Below, in pieces: positions 8,238 through 17,462 of a DNA stretch of 46,749 bases (within the stretch, counting starts at the first letter, position 1; every line of letters starts with the position of its first letter). The notes beneath the pieces are model-generated. The model worked only from the letters and a program-made list of their open reading frames with translations. It was not told where the DNA came from and did not search any database. Location of the stretch: positions 1-46,749 of the forward strand of contig JAFGVU010000062.1 of the NCBI GenBank assembly GCA_016937855.1, read 5' to 3'. The translations under genes were made by a program, and so were the position numbers. The DNA is from Bacteroidales bacterium (GTDB taxonomy: Bacteria > Bacteroidota > Bacteroidia > Bacteroidales > ML635J-15).

Positions 8238-9221
8238 CTAATCCACAAAGCACGAAACCAGCTCATCTATTTTAATAAGATAGAGCATTTCTTCTGCTTT
8301 TACATTTTGGAGAGCTGTTTTAATTTCTGAGTTATCATATTTGCATCCAACAACAGCATCTTGTATTACAGAAATATCGCCATTGCAAAAGAAATCGCCA
8401 AAAATTGAACAAGTTTGAATAATTCCATTTTTAACATCAAGCTGAACTTCAACTTTCCCGCCATCAAAACGATTTGATTTAGTAATATTGAACTCAGGAG
8501 AGTTTCCATAGTTCCATTCCCAGGTAAGGAATTTTTCTTTTTCGATCTTTTCAATTTCAGCTAAGTCAGAATCAGTTAAAACGATTTGTTCCATATCTCC
8601 TTTAAGAATCTCTATCATTTTATTTCTGAATGCAAGAGAATCCATATCGTTAGTAAGGTGAGGCCTGATATTAGTTACGCGCTCACGAACAGACTGAATT
8701 CCTTTAGAAATAATCTTTTCGTCAGTAACATTTAATGAACGTACTAAATTCTCCAGATTTGTGTCAAACAGGATAGTTCCGTGGTGCAAAAACCTACTTT
8801 TCATACCGAACTGAGCATTACCTGAGAATTTTTTACCTGCGCAATGCAAGTCATTTCTTCCATGAAATTCAGCAGGCACACCAAGACTCCTTAGCGCTTC
8901 TATTACTGGCTTTGTGAAATCTCTAAAGTCTTTGACCTGTCCGGCATTTTTCCATGTTATAAAGCTAAACTGCCAACAGTCAGGATCTGTGTAAACAGTT
9001 CCGCCACCGCTATTTCGTCTAATAACATCAATATCGTTATCTTTTGCAAATTGTGAGTTAATTTCCTGAATGGTATTTTGAAAACGGCCAATCATCAAAG
9101 TTGGTTTTGTTCTCCAGAACATAAAATACTCATCCTCAAATTTAGGATTTTTCATAATGTACTCTTCAACAGCGAAAGCGTGTGAAGATCTCATTTGGTT
9201 GTCAAATTCTATGTATTTCAT
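8238..9221 (-). CDS. lplA: Lipoate--protein ligase A
   Basis: Attaches lipoate through lipoyl-AMP to the E2 subunits of 2-oxoacid dehydrogenases and to GcvH. The 327-residue protein has the family motif RRNSGGGTVYTD (residues 68-79), followed by GRNDLHCAGKKFSGNAQ, in which the lysine before FSG is the expected catalytic residue. The C-terminal accessory domain is present. It lies just downstream of lipA on the same strand, separated by a dispersed repeat, so scavenging and synthesis of lipoate are encoded side by side. ATG start at 9221. Confidence 0.93.
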   Translation of the reverse strand: MKYIEFDNQMRSSHAFAVEEYIMKNPKFEDEYFMFWRTKPTLMIGRFQNTIQEINSQFAKDNDIDVIRRNSGGGTVYTDPDCWQFSFITWKNAGQVKDFRDFTKPVIEALRSLGVPAEFHGRNDLHCAGKKFSGNAQFGMKSRFLHHGTILFDTNLENLVRSLNVTDEKIISKGIQSVRERVTNIRPHLTNDMDSLAFRNKMIEILKGDMEQIVLTDSDLAEIEKIEKEKFLTWEWNYGNSPEFNITKSNRFDGGKVEVQLDVKNGIIQTCSIFGDFFCNGDISVIQDAVVGCKYDNSEIKTALQNVKAEEMLYLIKIDELVSCFVD

Positions 9222-9232
9222 ATCGGTTTAGC

Positions 9233-9282
9233 GGTGTCTTCGAGACAATTTCGATGGAAAATCGAAATCCCTCAGCCACCTT
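9233..9282. repeat. Dispersed inverted-repeat element, copy B
   Basis: Between lipA and lplA. It begins GGTGTCTTCGAGACA and ends CCCTCAGCCACCTT, matching the reverse complement of copy A at 5590-5651 at both ends. An internal perfect hairpin, ATTTCGAT-GGAAA-ATCGAAAT (9248-9268), differs from the core of copy A, so the ends are conserved and the core is not. Confidence 0.6.
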
Positions 9283-9318
9283 AATTTGGTTAACGGTTAA
9301 ACTGTATCTTGATTCTTG

Positions 9319-10185
9319 TTATTTGTATTTTTGTAATTCATTTATTCCCTCAAGTGCATTGTATGACGAGCGCACATAAGGTCCTGATGCTACATATTTA
9401 AATCCTTTTTCGAGACCTTTTTGTTTGTATTCCTCAAAAATTTTTGGTTCAACATATTCTCTTAAACTTGCATGATCATGAGAAGGTGGCAAATATTGCC
9501 CAATAGTTAGCATGTCGCAATTATGGTTAATTAAATCATCAAATAGTTGCATTACCTCATTTTCCTTTTCACCCAAACCTAACATAATCCCGGATTTTGT
9601 ATAAATTTCCGGATCTTTTGATTTTACATAACTCAATACTTCCAATGACTGTTGATAATTTGCCATTGGTCTTGCTATTTTGTAAAGAGATGGAACAGTT
9701 TCAACATTATGGTTTATTATTTCTGGTTTTGCAGCAATTACAATATCCAATGCTTTTTTGTTTCCTTGAAAATCTGGAATAAGAACCTCAATGCTTGATT
9801 TTGGCAATACCTTACGAACTTCTGCAATACACTTTGCAAACTGCTCTGCCCCACCATCATCTAAATCATCACGAGTAACAGATGTAATAACGACATGATT
9901 CAGTTTTAATTTTAAAGCTGCTTGAGCAACATGTTTTGGTTCTTCACAATCAACAGTAGATGGTTTACCCTTAGGAATTGCGCAAAATTTACAATTTCTG
10001 GTGCAAACATCGCCTAAAATCAAAAAAGTAGCAGTTCTATTACGAAAGCATTCACCCATATTTGGACATTTTGCCCCTTCGCAAACTGTATGAAGATTTA
10101 AACTTCGTAGCATCTCTCCCATTTCCTTCATGCTGGCGTAATCAAGACGTTTGTTTAGCCATGCAGGCTTTCTTAAAGTTTCCAT
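9319..10185 (-). CDS. lipA: Lipoyl synthase
   Basis: Radical SAM enzyme that inserts two sulfurs into octanoyl-lipoyl domains. The 288-residue protein carries the auxiliary-cluster cysteines C35, C40 and C46 (CEGAKCPNMGEC), the radical SAM motif CTRNCKFC (C61, C65, C68) and the C-terminal RSSY motif whose serine ligates the auxiliary cluster. All expected residues are present. ATG start at 10185. The gene is followed after about 100 bases by lplA, so the pair forms a lipoate module. Confidence 0.97.
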   Translation of the reverse strand: METLRKPAWLNKRLDYASMKEMGEMLRSLNLHTVCEGAKCPNMGECFRNRTATFLILGDVCTRNCKFCAIPKGKPSTVDCEEPKHVAQAALKLKLNHVVITSVTRDDLDDGGAEQFAKCIAEVRKVLPKSSIEVLIPDFQGNKKALDIVIAAKPEIINHNVETVPSLYKIARPMANYQQSLEVLSYVKSKDPEIYTKSGIMLGLGEKENEVMQLFDDLINHNCDMLTIGQYLPPSHDHASLREYVEPKIFEEYKQKGLEKGFKYVASGPYVRSSYNALEGINELQKYK

Positions 10186-10265
10186 TTTTATTTTTTTGCA
10201 AAGATAAGTAAACTATATTTATTTGAAATGTGTTTTTTGTAAAGTGTGCAGTTTAGATTAAGTTT

Positions 10266-11756
10266 TTACAATTCCTTGTACGACTTATTATAAATATCGG
10301 GCATTTTTGACATTGAGTTGAGGTTATGCATAAGTTTTTCTCGATCAAGACCATCTATAAAGAGTTCTTTAATTGGTTCTACCCCTTTCTCTTCAAGAAA
10401 TTTCGCAAGATTCCCGAAGTATATTTGTTGCTGAAATCCCGACAACCCTGATTCTACCTTATTTATAATCTTTAACAATTCCTTTTTATCGGATTCAAAG
10501 ATAATGTTTTGTTTCAGTGCCGAATTTAATGTGTCGCTTAGAATTTTCCGACATTCGTCCTCTGTTCTTAGGTTTTGAAAATATTCGTCTTCACGTTTTT
10601 TATTGTTCTCGTAGTAAACGTTAATTTGTTTTACAAATTGATTAAAGGCTTTAATATTATAATCAGAATTTACCCCGTGATAATCACTAAATCTGTATTC
10701 TTTATAAAACAACTCTATTTCTTTAAGTTCTTTTGAGCATAAAGTCCATAAAGCCATATCGGCAGGATTCTCGACAAACGACATATTTACAGTTGCATTC
10801 AAGGAATTACAATAATCTATAATTTTTGGAACTTCTCTGCAATTTGATTTCATAGGAGTAACACTTAAGGACAATCCTTTGCCACCAAGCAATACATTAT
10901 ATTCTTCGATATGAGATTTTACTTTATCAAAATCGGCTCCAATTCGAATTGACTCAAACAATTCTTTATTCATTGCGTCAAACGAAACTGTAATTGTAAA
11001 CTTTAGGTTTTTCAGATAGTGACGCACCTTTTCATTTAACACAGTACCATTTGTAACAACATGCAATTTTGCCTTTGACCTGCTATTAACTAGTTCGTCC
11101 CATATCTTATAATATGTATCAATCAAGAATGGCTCTCCTCCATAAAACTTTATTTCCTTAGCATAGGGCAAAAATTCTTTCAATTGCCAAACGAAATTCT
11201 CGTCATAGTGATTTTCGAGTGGAGGTAGATTTTCGCGACATTTACGGATACTTGATGATACAATACCTGAACACATTACGCATTGCAAGTTACAGGTATT
11301 TGACAATTCAAGCTCAATAATTTTGGGGTATCCTTTTTTTGTAGTTGCATAATAATCGGCATGCATTGATGGCAATCCGTAAAAACGTGATGTCTCGAAC
11401 TGATGCCGACAATATGAGCACCCCATTGAGAAGTCGTTATTTAACAAATGTTCTCTCAATTTGTCGGCAACCTCTCCAAACCAAATCTCACGAATACTAT
11501 TTTCGGGATAGGTTCCTAAAACTGTATCTTGGTTACGACAACAGACAACAGCTTGTCCACGACTGTTAAAGTAAAGGTTTACAAACGGATTGTAGCAAGC
11601 AAGTTTTTTGGGTCCATGAAATCGCACCCTATTAAATTCTTTCATCTTTTCAGATGACACAGAAAATTTGCGACCATTACCTTTTGGATAAATTAGAAAT
11701 GGGAGCTTGAGTCTTTGCCATTTTTGATAAAAATATTTTAACGAATCTCTAATCAA
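10266..11756 (-). CDS. Radical SAM protein with N-terminal SPASM/twitch domain
   Basis: A 496-residue protein with two iron-sulfur regions in unusual order. A SPASM-like segment comes first (CYNPFVNLYFNSRGQAVVCC, then GCSYC, about residues 54-120), followed by a radical SAM domain with CNLQCVMC and a GGEPF motif. A helical C-terminal region of about 170 residues follows. Families with this order are annotated as twitch-domain radical SAM proteins and include peptide- or sugar-modifying enzymes, but no precursor peptide gene is visible nearby. The frame opens with TTG at 11756; the first ATG is at codon 38, so the start is uncertain. Substrate unknown. Confidence 0.8.
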   Translation of the reverse strand: MIRDSLKYFYQKWQRLKLPFLIYPKGNGRKFSVSSEKMKEFNRVRFHGPKKLACYNPFVNLYFNSRGQAVVCCRNQDTVLGTYPENSIREIWFGEVADKLREHLLNNDFSMGCSYCRHQFETSRFYGLPSMHADYYATTKKGYPKIIELELSNTCNLQCVMCSGIVSSSIRKCRENLPPLENHYDENFVWQLKEFLPYAKEIKFYGGEPFLIDTYYKIWDELVNSRSKAKLHVVTNGTVLNEKVRHYLKNLKFTITVSFDAMNKELFESIRIGADFDKVKSHIEEYNVLLGGKGLSLSVTPMKSNCREVPKIIDYCNSLNATVNMSFVENPADMALWTLCSKELKEIELFYKEYRFSDYHGVNSDYNIKAFNQFVKQINVYYENNKKREDEYFQNLRTEDECRKILSDTLNSALKQNIIFESDKKELLKIINKVESGLSGFQQQIYFGNLAKFLEEKGVEPIKELFIDGLDREKLMHNLNSMSKMPDIYNKSYKEL

Positions 11757-11889
11757 GGTATTGTTATTATAAAAAACAAATATAACCAGGATTTATTTAA
11801 ATCAAAAATTGTTTTCAAAATATGATTATGAAAAAACTCAGAAAAAAACCTTTTGCTTTTATATCTGTTTATGTAAAAAAAGTACTATT

Positions 11890-12030
11890 ATGTCGAAAAG
11901 TCTGTGTAAACATCCCGAAAAAAAGTATTTAAACAATTTGCCCGAAAACCCAAAATTTAAATGCACAAAGTGTGGACGAATTGCCAATAAAGACAAAAAC
12001 ATTTGTAAATCGGAAAAAATCAAGTCTTAG
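11890..12030 (+). CDS. Small cysteine-rich zinc-ribbon-like protein
   Basis: From the ATG at 11890 this encodes 46 residues rich in lysine and cysteine: CKHPEKKY near the N-terminus, then CTKCGR and a final C near ICKSEK. The spacing C/H ... CxxC ... C suggests a small metal-binding ribbon, and similar short KCGR-type proteins occur in other bacteria. The frame extends upstream to 11821, but the extra residues look like untranslated AT-rich DNA. It is convergent with the GH13 gene. Function unknown; probable real gene. Confidence 0.55.
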   Translation: MSKSLCKHPEKKYLNNLPENPKFKCTKCGRIANKDKNICKSEKIKS

Positions 12031-12041
12031 GTTCTAAATAG

Positions 12042-13706
12042 CTATCTAAATTTAAAAATCATTACACCATTAGCCTCAATTGAAAACTTTTGTTTTAGAG
12101 TAAATAAGTTTTTTTGATCCTGAGAACTAAAAATCAACGAACCAATTGAATCTATGAATAGATTTGTTAAGGAAAGTGCATCCTTTGGCACATCTATTAA
12201 AACCTGGTGTTCATTGCTATCAAAATTTACAACAAACAACAACACTTCTGTTTTTGAATATCGAAAAAACGAGTAAATAAACTGACTATTATAACTTCCA
12301 TTATCACGATTAAACCATTGTAAATCGTAAAATGCACCATTTTGAACTGTATCATTATGCAATGCCAAATTCAAAATATTTTTATATGTTATTTGTAATT
12401 TTCTTTGATTTTCAGACAATAAACCACCATCAAAAGCACCATTATTCATCCATTTTTGATGTTCTTTTACTCCCCAATAATCAAAAATGCTTGTTCGTCC
12501 ATCATGCCCGCTAAATCCTTCGGCATCGGGAGCATTTTCACCAACATCCTGACCAAAATAATGCATATACGAACTTTTCTCCAGACAACATGCAACAACT
12601 AGAGCAGGTATTGCCCTCCATGGATTAGATGCAAAGAACTGAGATGCAATACGCTGTTCATCATGATTTTCCAGAAAATTAAGCATATAATCTTTGATAT
12701 CATTTACATTTTGCCAGCAGTTGGTGATATCATTTGCCCATTTGTGACCTTCGATAATTCCGCGTAATGTATCGTAAAGTCCAACTTTATCGTAAAGCAA
12801 GTCAAATCCTCCATCAAAAATATAGTTTCTATATTGCCGTGGGTCATAAACTTCGGCGATGAATAAAATATCAGGATACTTATTTTTTACTCTGCTAATT
12901 GCATAATTCCAAAATTCCACCGGAACCATCTCAGCCATATCGCAACGAAAACCATCCACCCCCTTTTCTGCCCAAAAAAGCAAAATATTTGTCATCTTAA
13001 GCCAAGTGTCAGGAACAGGATTAAAGTGTTTAGCTTTACCATTAATATAATCGACTCCATAATTTAACTTCACAGTTTCGTACCAATCATTATCTGATGG
13101 ATTAGAATTAAAGCAATCGTTTCCTGTTACTTTTGCAGGCATTTCGTAATATGGGTTTTCGCTACCTATACTAGTAGGAAGTTGAAGTTTTTCTCCTGGC
13201 AAATAATAAAAATTGTTTTGAGGCAGAAACGAATAATTAGAATCATCATTTTCACCTAAATCATTCTCATTTTCGGGTTTTGATGATGATTTATAAGAAC
13301 GTGCAACATGATTAGGGACAAAATCTATTATCACTTTTAAGCTTATTTGATGCGTTCGCTTGACTAAATTTTCAAACTCAGACATCCTATTGTTTACATT
13401 TACAGATAAATCGGGACAAACATCGTAATAATCGCGAACAGCATAAGGCGATCCTGCAATCCCTTTAACAAAATCAGCATGATCAGGCAAAATCTGTGAA
13501 TGCGGATAAGACGTTAATGAGGCATGACTCAAAACACCTGTGTACCAAACATGAGTAAAACCAAGCAATTTTATCTCCTCGAGTGCTTTATTTGTAATAT
13601 CATTAAATTTGCCGCAGCCATTTTCAGAGATACTTCCATTTGGTTTATTATTGCTGATTTTATTTCCGAAAAGACGCGGTAATAATTGATATATATGGAT
13701 TTTCAT
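12042..13706 (-). CDS. GH13 alpha-amylase family enzyme, cytoplasmic
   Basis: A 554-residue glycoside hydrolase of family 13. The conserved regions are DFVPNH (128-133), DGFRCDMAE with the nucleophile D256, FIAEVYD with the acid/base E285, and ENHDEQR with the transition-state stabiliser D349. The catalytic triad is complete. No signal peptide is seen, so it probably acts on intracellular alpha-glucan or maltodextrin. A C-terminal beta-sandwich-like domain follows the barrel. ATG start at 13706. No other glycogen genes are adjacent. The exact substrate cannot be read from the sequence. Confidence 0.88.
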   Translation of the reverse strand: MKIHIYQLLPRLFGNKISNNKPNGSISENGCGKFNDITNKALEEIKLLGFTHVWYTGVLSHASLTSYPHSQILPDHADFVKGIAGSPYAVRDYYDVCPDLSVNVNNRMSEFENLVKRTHQISLKVIIDFVPNHVARSYKSSSKPENENDLGENDDSNYSFLPQNNFYYLPGEKLQLPTSIGSENPYYEMPAKVTGNDCFNSNPSDNDWYETVKLNYGVDYINGKAKHFNPVPDTWLKMTNILLFWAEKGVDGFRCDMAEMVPVEFWNYAISRVKNKYPDILFIAEVYDPRQYRNYIFDGGFDLLYDKVGLYDTLRGIIEGHKWANDITNCWQNVNDIKDYMLNFLENHDEQRIASQFFASNPWRAIPALVVACCLEKSSYMHYFGQDVGENAPDAEGFSGHDGRTSIFDYWGVKEHQKWMNNGAFDGGLLSENQRKLQITYKNILNLALHNDTVQNGAFYDLQWFNRDNGSYNSQFIYSFFRYSKTEVLLFVVNFDSNEHQVLIDVPKDALSLTNLFIDSIGSLIFSSQDQKNLFTLKQKFSIEANGVMIFKFR

Positions 13707-14093
13707 ATTAATACTTCTTTTTTGAAATCAATTTAAATACCATGACAACGAACCTCATTATGCCGACAAATATACTTAGTGTTTATCAAATTAAAAAACT
13801 CTTTCGCAAATCGTAATTCATTAACCAGTATAATTACTTCCCCGAGAATCTGGGCAGGCCGTTAGGGGTCAGAATCTTCCCATCTTCGACGAAGCTACAA
13901 TATTTATTAGAGTAGAAGTCTGGCATTTCGTGTGGAAACATGAAAACAATACTTCGCCGTATATGTATTTCAGCCCTTCGCTACGTAAACAGCCTGTAGA
14001 TTTAAGGAATTGCCACTAGAGAGATCCATTATTTACACAATTTATTGTTAATATAGAATTGTAAAATATCATAAAAACCTTAAGTATTTGGTT
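13707..14093. other. Non-coding gap with hairpin-rich core
   Basis: About 390 bases without a credible frame, between the divergent GH13 and PhoH genes. The stretch 13841-14030 is less AT-rich than its surroundings. It contains CCCCGAGAATCTGGGCAGGC and a downstream GGGG able to pair with its 5' end, a CTTCGACGAAG hairpin (13894-13904), and related strings ACTTCGCCGTA and CCTTCGCTACG. It may be a decayed dispersed repeat or an unassigned RNA; I do not recognise a family. Confidence 0.35.
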
Positions 14094-14131
14094 TATATTT
14101 GCATATCGACAAACAACATAAGACAGAAGCT

Positions 14132-15508
14132 ATGGCAGAAAATTTAAAAAGAACTCCCCGAGCAAAAAAAACTGAAAAAACCAAAACCGGTCCAAAAACA
14201 TTTATTTTAGACACAAATGTTTTACTTCACGATTTTAAATGCATATTCAAATTTCAGGAAAACAACATTGTACTTCCTATTGTTGTGCTAGAAGAATTGG
14301 ATCAGTTTAAAAAAGGTAATGATTTGATAAATTTCCATGCCAGAGAGTTTACTCGTAATCTAGATAAACTTTCCGGTGATGATTTTTTTAAAAAAGGTGT
14401 TTGTTTGGGTGAAGGATTAGGTCGTCTTTTTATTGAAACCGGCAAACCCTTTTCAGAGAATCTAATGACTAATTTTCCTGAGAAGCGACCCGACCACATG
14501 ATTTTGGCTATTGCCGAATACTATGTTAAAAATTTTGCCGACCGACATCCTGTTTTGGTTACCAAAGACATAAATCTCAGAGTAAAAGCAAAAGCTTTAG
14601 GAATAAATGCCGAAGATTATAAGCACGATCAGGTTGAAAATATTGATAAACTAAATCGAGAAGTACTTACAGTAAGTAGTTTAGAAAAAGACATTATCAA
14701 CAAGCTTTATGAAAACAACGATGGTGTCTCAATAGAAGAATTACAGAACGATTTAGCCCCATTTCCACATCAATATTTTATTTTAAAAAATGGATCATCA
14801 AGTGCTCTGGCACATTACAATCCGAGTAGTAAAAACATTGAGCGTGTAATGAAAACTACGGTTTATGGTATAGAACCCCGCAATGCCGAACAAGCTTTTG
14901 CAATTGATGCACTACTGCGTCCCGATGTTTCGTTAGTTTCACTAACCGGCAAAGCCGGTACAGGCAAGACACTATTGGCATTAGCAGCAGCTTTACATCA
15001 AAAAAGAGATTTTCAGCAAATATTTCTTGCTCGTCCAATTGTAGCATTGTCAAATAAAGAATTAGGATTTTTACCGGGCGATGCTAAAGAAAAAATAAGG
15101 CCATATATGCAACCGCTTTTTGATAATTTATCGGTAATAAAACATCAATTTAAACCACAAAGTCCCGATTTTAACAAAATTGATGAGCTATTGCAGTCCG
15201 AAAAACTATTAATCGAACCTCTTGCATATATCAGAGGCAGAAGCCTATCAAAGGTATTCTTTATTATCGACGAAGCTCAAAACCTAACTCCACACGAGAT
15301 TAAGACAATCATTACACGTGCAGGCGAAGGCACAAAAATAGTTTTTACAGGCGATATCGGACAAATTGATTCTCCTTATCTCGATGCGCGCTCAAATGGG
15401 TTAACTTATCTAACAACAAAAATGAAAGGACAGGATATTTTCGCCCATGTTAATCTTATCAAAGGAGAAAGAAGCTATCTTGCTGAATTAGCTAGCGACT
15501 TATTATAA
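14132..15508 (+). CDS. PIN-PhoH (PhoH2-type) protein
   Basis: A 458-residue fusion of an N-terminal PIN ribonuclease-like domain (FILDTNVLLHDF, about residues 24-35) and a C-terminal PhoH P-loop ATPase with Walker A GKAGTGKT and Walker B FFIIDEAQ. PhoH2-type proteins are described as RNA helicase/RNase enzymes. The start is the ATG at 14132; an upstream in-frame TTG at 14099 lies within a TATATTTG promoter-like box (14094-14101) and is unlikely to be used. The glycosyltransferase gene starts 5 bases after its stop, so the two are probably co-transcribed. Confidence 0.9.
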   Translation: MAENLKRTPRAKKTEKTKTGPKTFILDTNVLLHDFKCIFKFQENNIVLPIVVLEELDQFKKGNDLINFHAREFTRNLDKLSGDDFFKKGVCLGEGLGRLFIETGKPFSENLMTNFPEKRPDHMILAIAEYYVKNFADRHPVLVTKDINLRVKAKALGINAEDYKHDQVENIDKLNREVLTVSSLEKDIINKLYENNDGVSIEELQNDLAPFPHQYFILKNGSSSALAHYNPSSKNIERVMKTTVYGIEPRNAEQAFAIDALLRPDVSLVSLTGKAGTGKTLLALAAALHQKRDFQQIFLARPIVALSNKELGFLPGDAKEKIRPYMQPLFDNLSVIKHQFKPQSPDFNKIDELLQSEKLLIEPLAYIRGRSLSKVFFIIDEAQNLTPHEIKTIITRAGEGTKIVFTGDIGQIDSPYLDARSNGLTYLTTKMKGQDIFAHVNLIKGERSYLAELASDLL

Positions 15509-15513
15509 AAAGC

Positions 15514-16536
15514 ATGGACACAACCAAAACAGCAGTTGTCATATTAAACTGGAACGGCAAAACCTTTCTCGAAAAGTTTTTACCAACCTTGGTTAAAAAT
15601 ACACCATCCGAAGCAGAAATTTGGGTTATTGACAATAATTCGACGGATAACTCTTTAGACCTACTGAAGCAAAACTTTCAAACAGTAAAAACAATAAAAC
15701 TGGATAAAAACTATGGATTTGCAGGTGGGTATAACAAAGGACTGGAACAAATAAATGCGAAATATTTTCTATTACTTAATTCTGATATTGAAGTTCCGGA
15801 AAATTGGCTAAATCCTTTAGTTGAGATGATGGATAACAATCCGAACATTGCAGTTTGTGGTCCAAAACTACTTAGTTATGAGCAAAAAAATCATTTCGAG
15901 TATGCAGGAGCTGCAGGTGGTTTTATCGACAGATTTGGATATCCATTTTGCAAAGGTAGAATTTTTGATACTTGCGAAGAAGACAAGGGGCAATACAATC
16001 AGGCTTCAGATTGTTTTTGGATAAGTGGTGCGGCTCTGATGATAAGATCTGAGATTTTTAACAAAGTTGGCGGATTTGACGATGACTTTTTTGCACATCA
16101 GGAGGAAATAGACCTTTGTTGGAGAATTCAAAATCTGGGTTACAGAGTTATTTGCGAACCGAAATCTTTTGTGTATCATGTCGGTGGTGGAACATTGCCA
16201 AAATCTAACCCATTTAAAACCTATCTTAACTTTAGGAACAACCTTTATTTGATACAAAAAAACATGCCGAAATATAAGAGGCACAGAGTTTTACTCTCCA
16301 GATTTGCTCTTGATCATATTGCAGCATGGAGAATGATTTTGCAAGGAAATTTTAAGGATTATTTTGCAGTAGTAAAAGCCTATCTTCATTTTTGCTTTAA
16401 CATAAGAAAAATGGGCAAAAAAAGAAAGCTAATAAAACCAAAATCACCAAAATACCTAACTGGATATTATCCCAAAAGCATTGTAGTTGATTACTATTTA
16501 AGAGGGAAGAAAACGTGGGAACGGGTAAACGGTTGA
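15514..16536 (+). CDS. Family 2 glycosyltransferase (rhamnosyltransferase-like)
   Basis: A 340-residue GT2/GT-A enzyme. The N-terminus has the nucleotide-sugar fold (VVILNWNGKTFLEKFLP, then NNSTDNS), the NYGFAGGYNKG motif, and LLLNSDIEVP with the expected metal-binding acidic residue. HQEEIDLCWRIQNLGYR is the usual C-terminal acceptor-side motif. Relatives add rhamnose or similar sugars to cell-surface polysaccharides. There is no signal peptide; it should act at the inner face of the membrane. The last codons and stop lie inside a dispersed repeat (GGTAAACGGTTGA), so the C-terminus may have been reshaped by it. Confidence 0.88.
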   Translation: MDTTKTAVVILNWNGKTFLEKFLPTLVKNTPSEAEIWVIDNNSTDNSLDLLKQNFQTVKTIKLDKNYGFAGGYNKGLEQINAKYFLLLNSDIEVPENWLNPLVEMMDNNPNIAVCGPKLLSYEQKNHFEYAGAAGGFIDRFGYPFCKGRIFDTCEEDKGQYNQASDCFWISGAALMIRSEIFNKVGGFDDDFFAHQEEIDLCWRIQNLGYRVICEPKSFVYHVGGGTLPKSNPFKTYLNFRNNLYLIQKNMPKYKRHRVLLSRFALDHIAAWRMILQGNFKDYFAVVKAYLHFCFNIRKMGKKRKLIKPKSPKYLTGYYPKSIVVDYYLRGKKTWERVNG

Positions 16537-16551
16537 TCGGTTTAACGGTTG
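16523..16551. repeat. Short dispersed repeat overlapping a stop codon
   Basis: GGGTAAACGGTTGATCGGTT followed by TAACGGTTGG spans the GT2 stop codon at 16534-16536. It is related to the repeats near 8208 and 9291. Confidence 0.45.
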
Positions 16552-16639
16552 GCTGACGTGGTAAAAACGGATAAACTTATTTTTGAGTAGAGGGTGGTCT
16601 GGGAAAAGATTTAATACAATTTGCTTTCAGCGAGGGCTG

Positions 16640-16770
16640 CGCCGTTCTGGTGGTACCACACGATGAAATCGTGCGGTAACGTTATTAATAATGTAAAAGA
16701 TTTGCTTAAGTTATTTAGTGGGTTGAAATCGTGCGACAGCGGGGCGCATGCTTGCTGTTTAGGTTAGTGG
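16640..16770. repeat. GC-richer repeat remnants with TGAAATCGTGCG
   Basis: TGAAATCGTGCG occurs at 16664-16675 and 16724-16735. The first copy is the arm of a perfect hairpin, CACGAT-GAA-ATCGTG (16659-16673), inside GGTACCACACGATGAAATCG. The 246-base gap is otherwise free of genes. It looks like remnants of dispersed palindromic elements between two convergent genes. Confidence 0.5.
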
Positions 16771-16782
16771 TCGGCAAACAAT

Positions 16783-17415
16783 TTATAGCAATAACTCTTT
16801 TAATTCTCTCAGCACCATTGCGGTGGCTCCCCAAACAATTTGATTTCCGAATGCAAAAGATGGAGCAGGAATAATTATATTTCGAGCATTTACATCTCTT
16901 ATTTGTTCCGATTCGAGTAAATCTAATAAATCGACTACAAAAACATTTTTTACTTCATCTTCGCAAATTGTCAAACTGCCAATTTCATTTGTAAAGCAAA
17001 TCACAGGTAAAACATTATATCTGCTAATTGGAATTTGAACAGGGGTTAAATTTCCAATATGCTCCGATCTTGGCACAACAATTCCAACTTCCTCAGCTGC
17101 TTCGCGCAGAGCAGTATCAATAAGATCCTTATCGCTATCTTCTTTTCTCCCACCCGGAAAAGCAATTTGTCCCGAATGTGGCCCCGAATCAGGAACGCGC
17201 TCAATTAAAATTGTTTTAATTCTCTCCTTGTCCTCAAACAAACAAATTAAAACAGCAGCTTCGCGTAAAATTTGATTATAATTAAAATACTCAGGAGTAT
17301 TATCAGGAAAAACGGGAATCATTTTTTCCTGAGCCATCATTCCGGGCAAATCATTTTTTAATCTTTTCTCTAAAAAGATTTTAAACGACTCTATTTTAAC
17401 ATCATTTGTGATCAT
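16783..17415 (-). CDS. NUDIX hydrolase, CoA pyrophosphatase-like
   Basis: A 210-residue NUDIX protein. SGQIAFPGGRKED (about 81-93) followed by LREAAEEVGI gives a complete Nudix box with the metal-binding REAAEE core. The preceding SGQIAFPGG is typical of the CoA-diphosphatase branch (NudL/CoAse), which hydrolyses CoA to phosphopantetheine and 3',5'-ADP. It lies downstream of gatD but beyond a hairpin terminator, so it probably has its own promoter. ATG start at 17415. The substrate is inferred from the motif only. Confidence 0.85.
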   Translation of the reverse strand: MITNDVKIESFKIFLEKRLKNDLPGMMAQEKMIPVFPDNTPEYFNYNQILREAAVLICLFEDKERIKTILIERVPDSGPHSGQIAFPGGRKEDSDKDLIDTALREAAEEVGIVVPRSEHIGNLTPVQIPISRYNVLPVICFTNEIGSLTICEDEVKNVFVVDLLDLLESEQIRDVNARNIIIPAPSFAFGNQIVWGATAMVLRELKELLL

Positions 17416-17417
17416 AT

Positions 17418-17444
17418 CAAAAAAAAAGGCAGAATAATCTGCCC
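17418..17444 (-). terminator. Intrinsic terminator of gatE-gatD
   Basis: On the minus strand GGCAGA-TTAT-TCTGCC (17443-17428) is followed by a run of T's (the A run at 17418-17427). It sits between the gatD stop and the NUDIX start codon. Confidence 0.75.
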
Positions 17445-17462
17445 TTTATAATTATTCATTAA

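Noticed and set aside
14099-14131. N-terminal extension of the PhoH protein from a TTG
   Set aside because: The TTG is inside the promoter box TATATTTG; the ATG at 14132 fits the family better.
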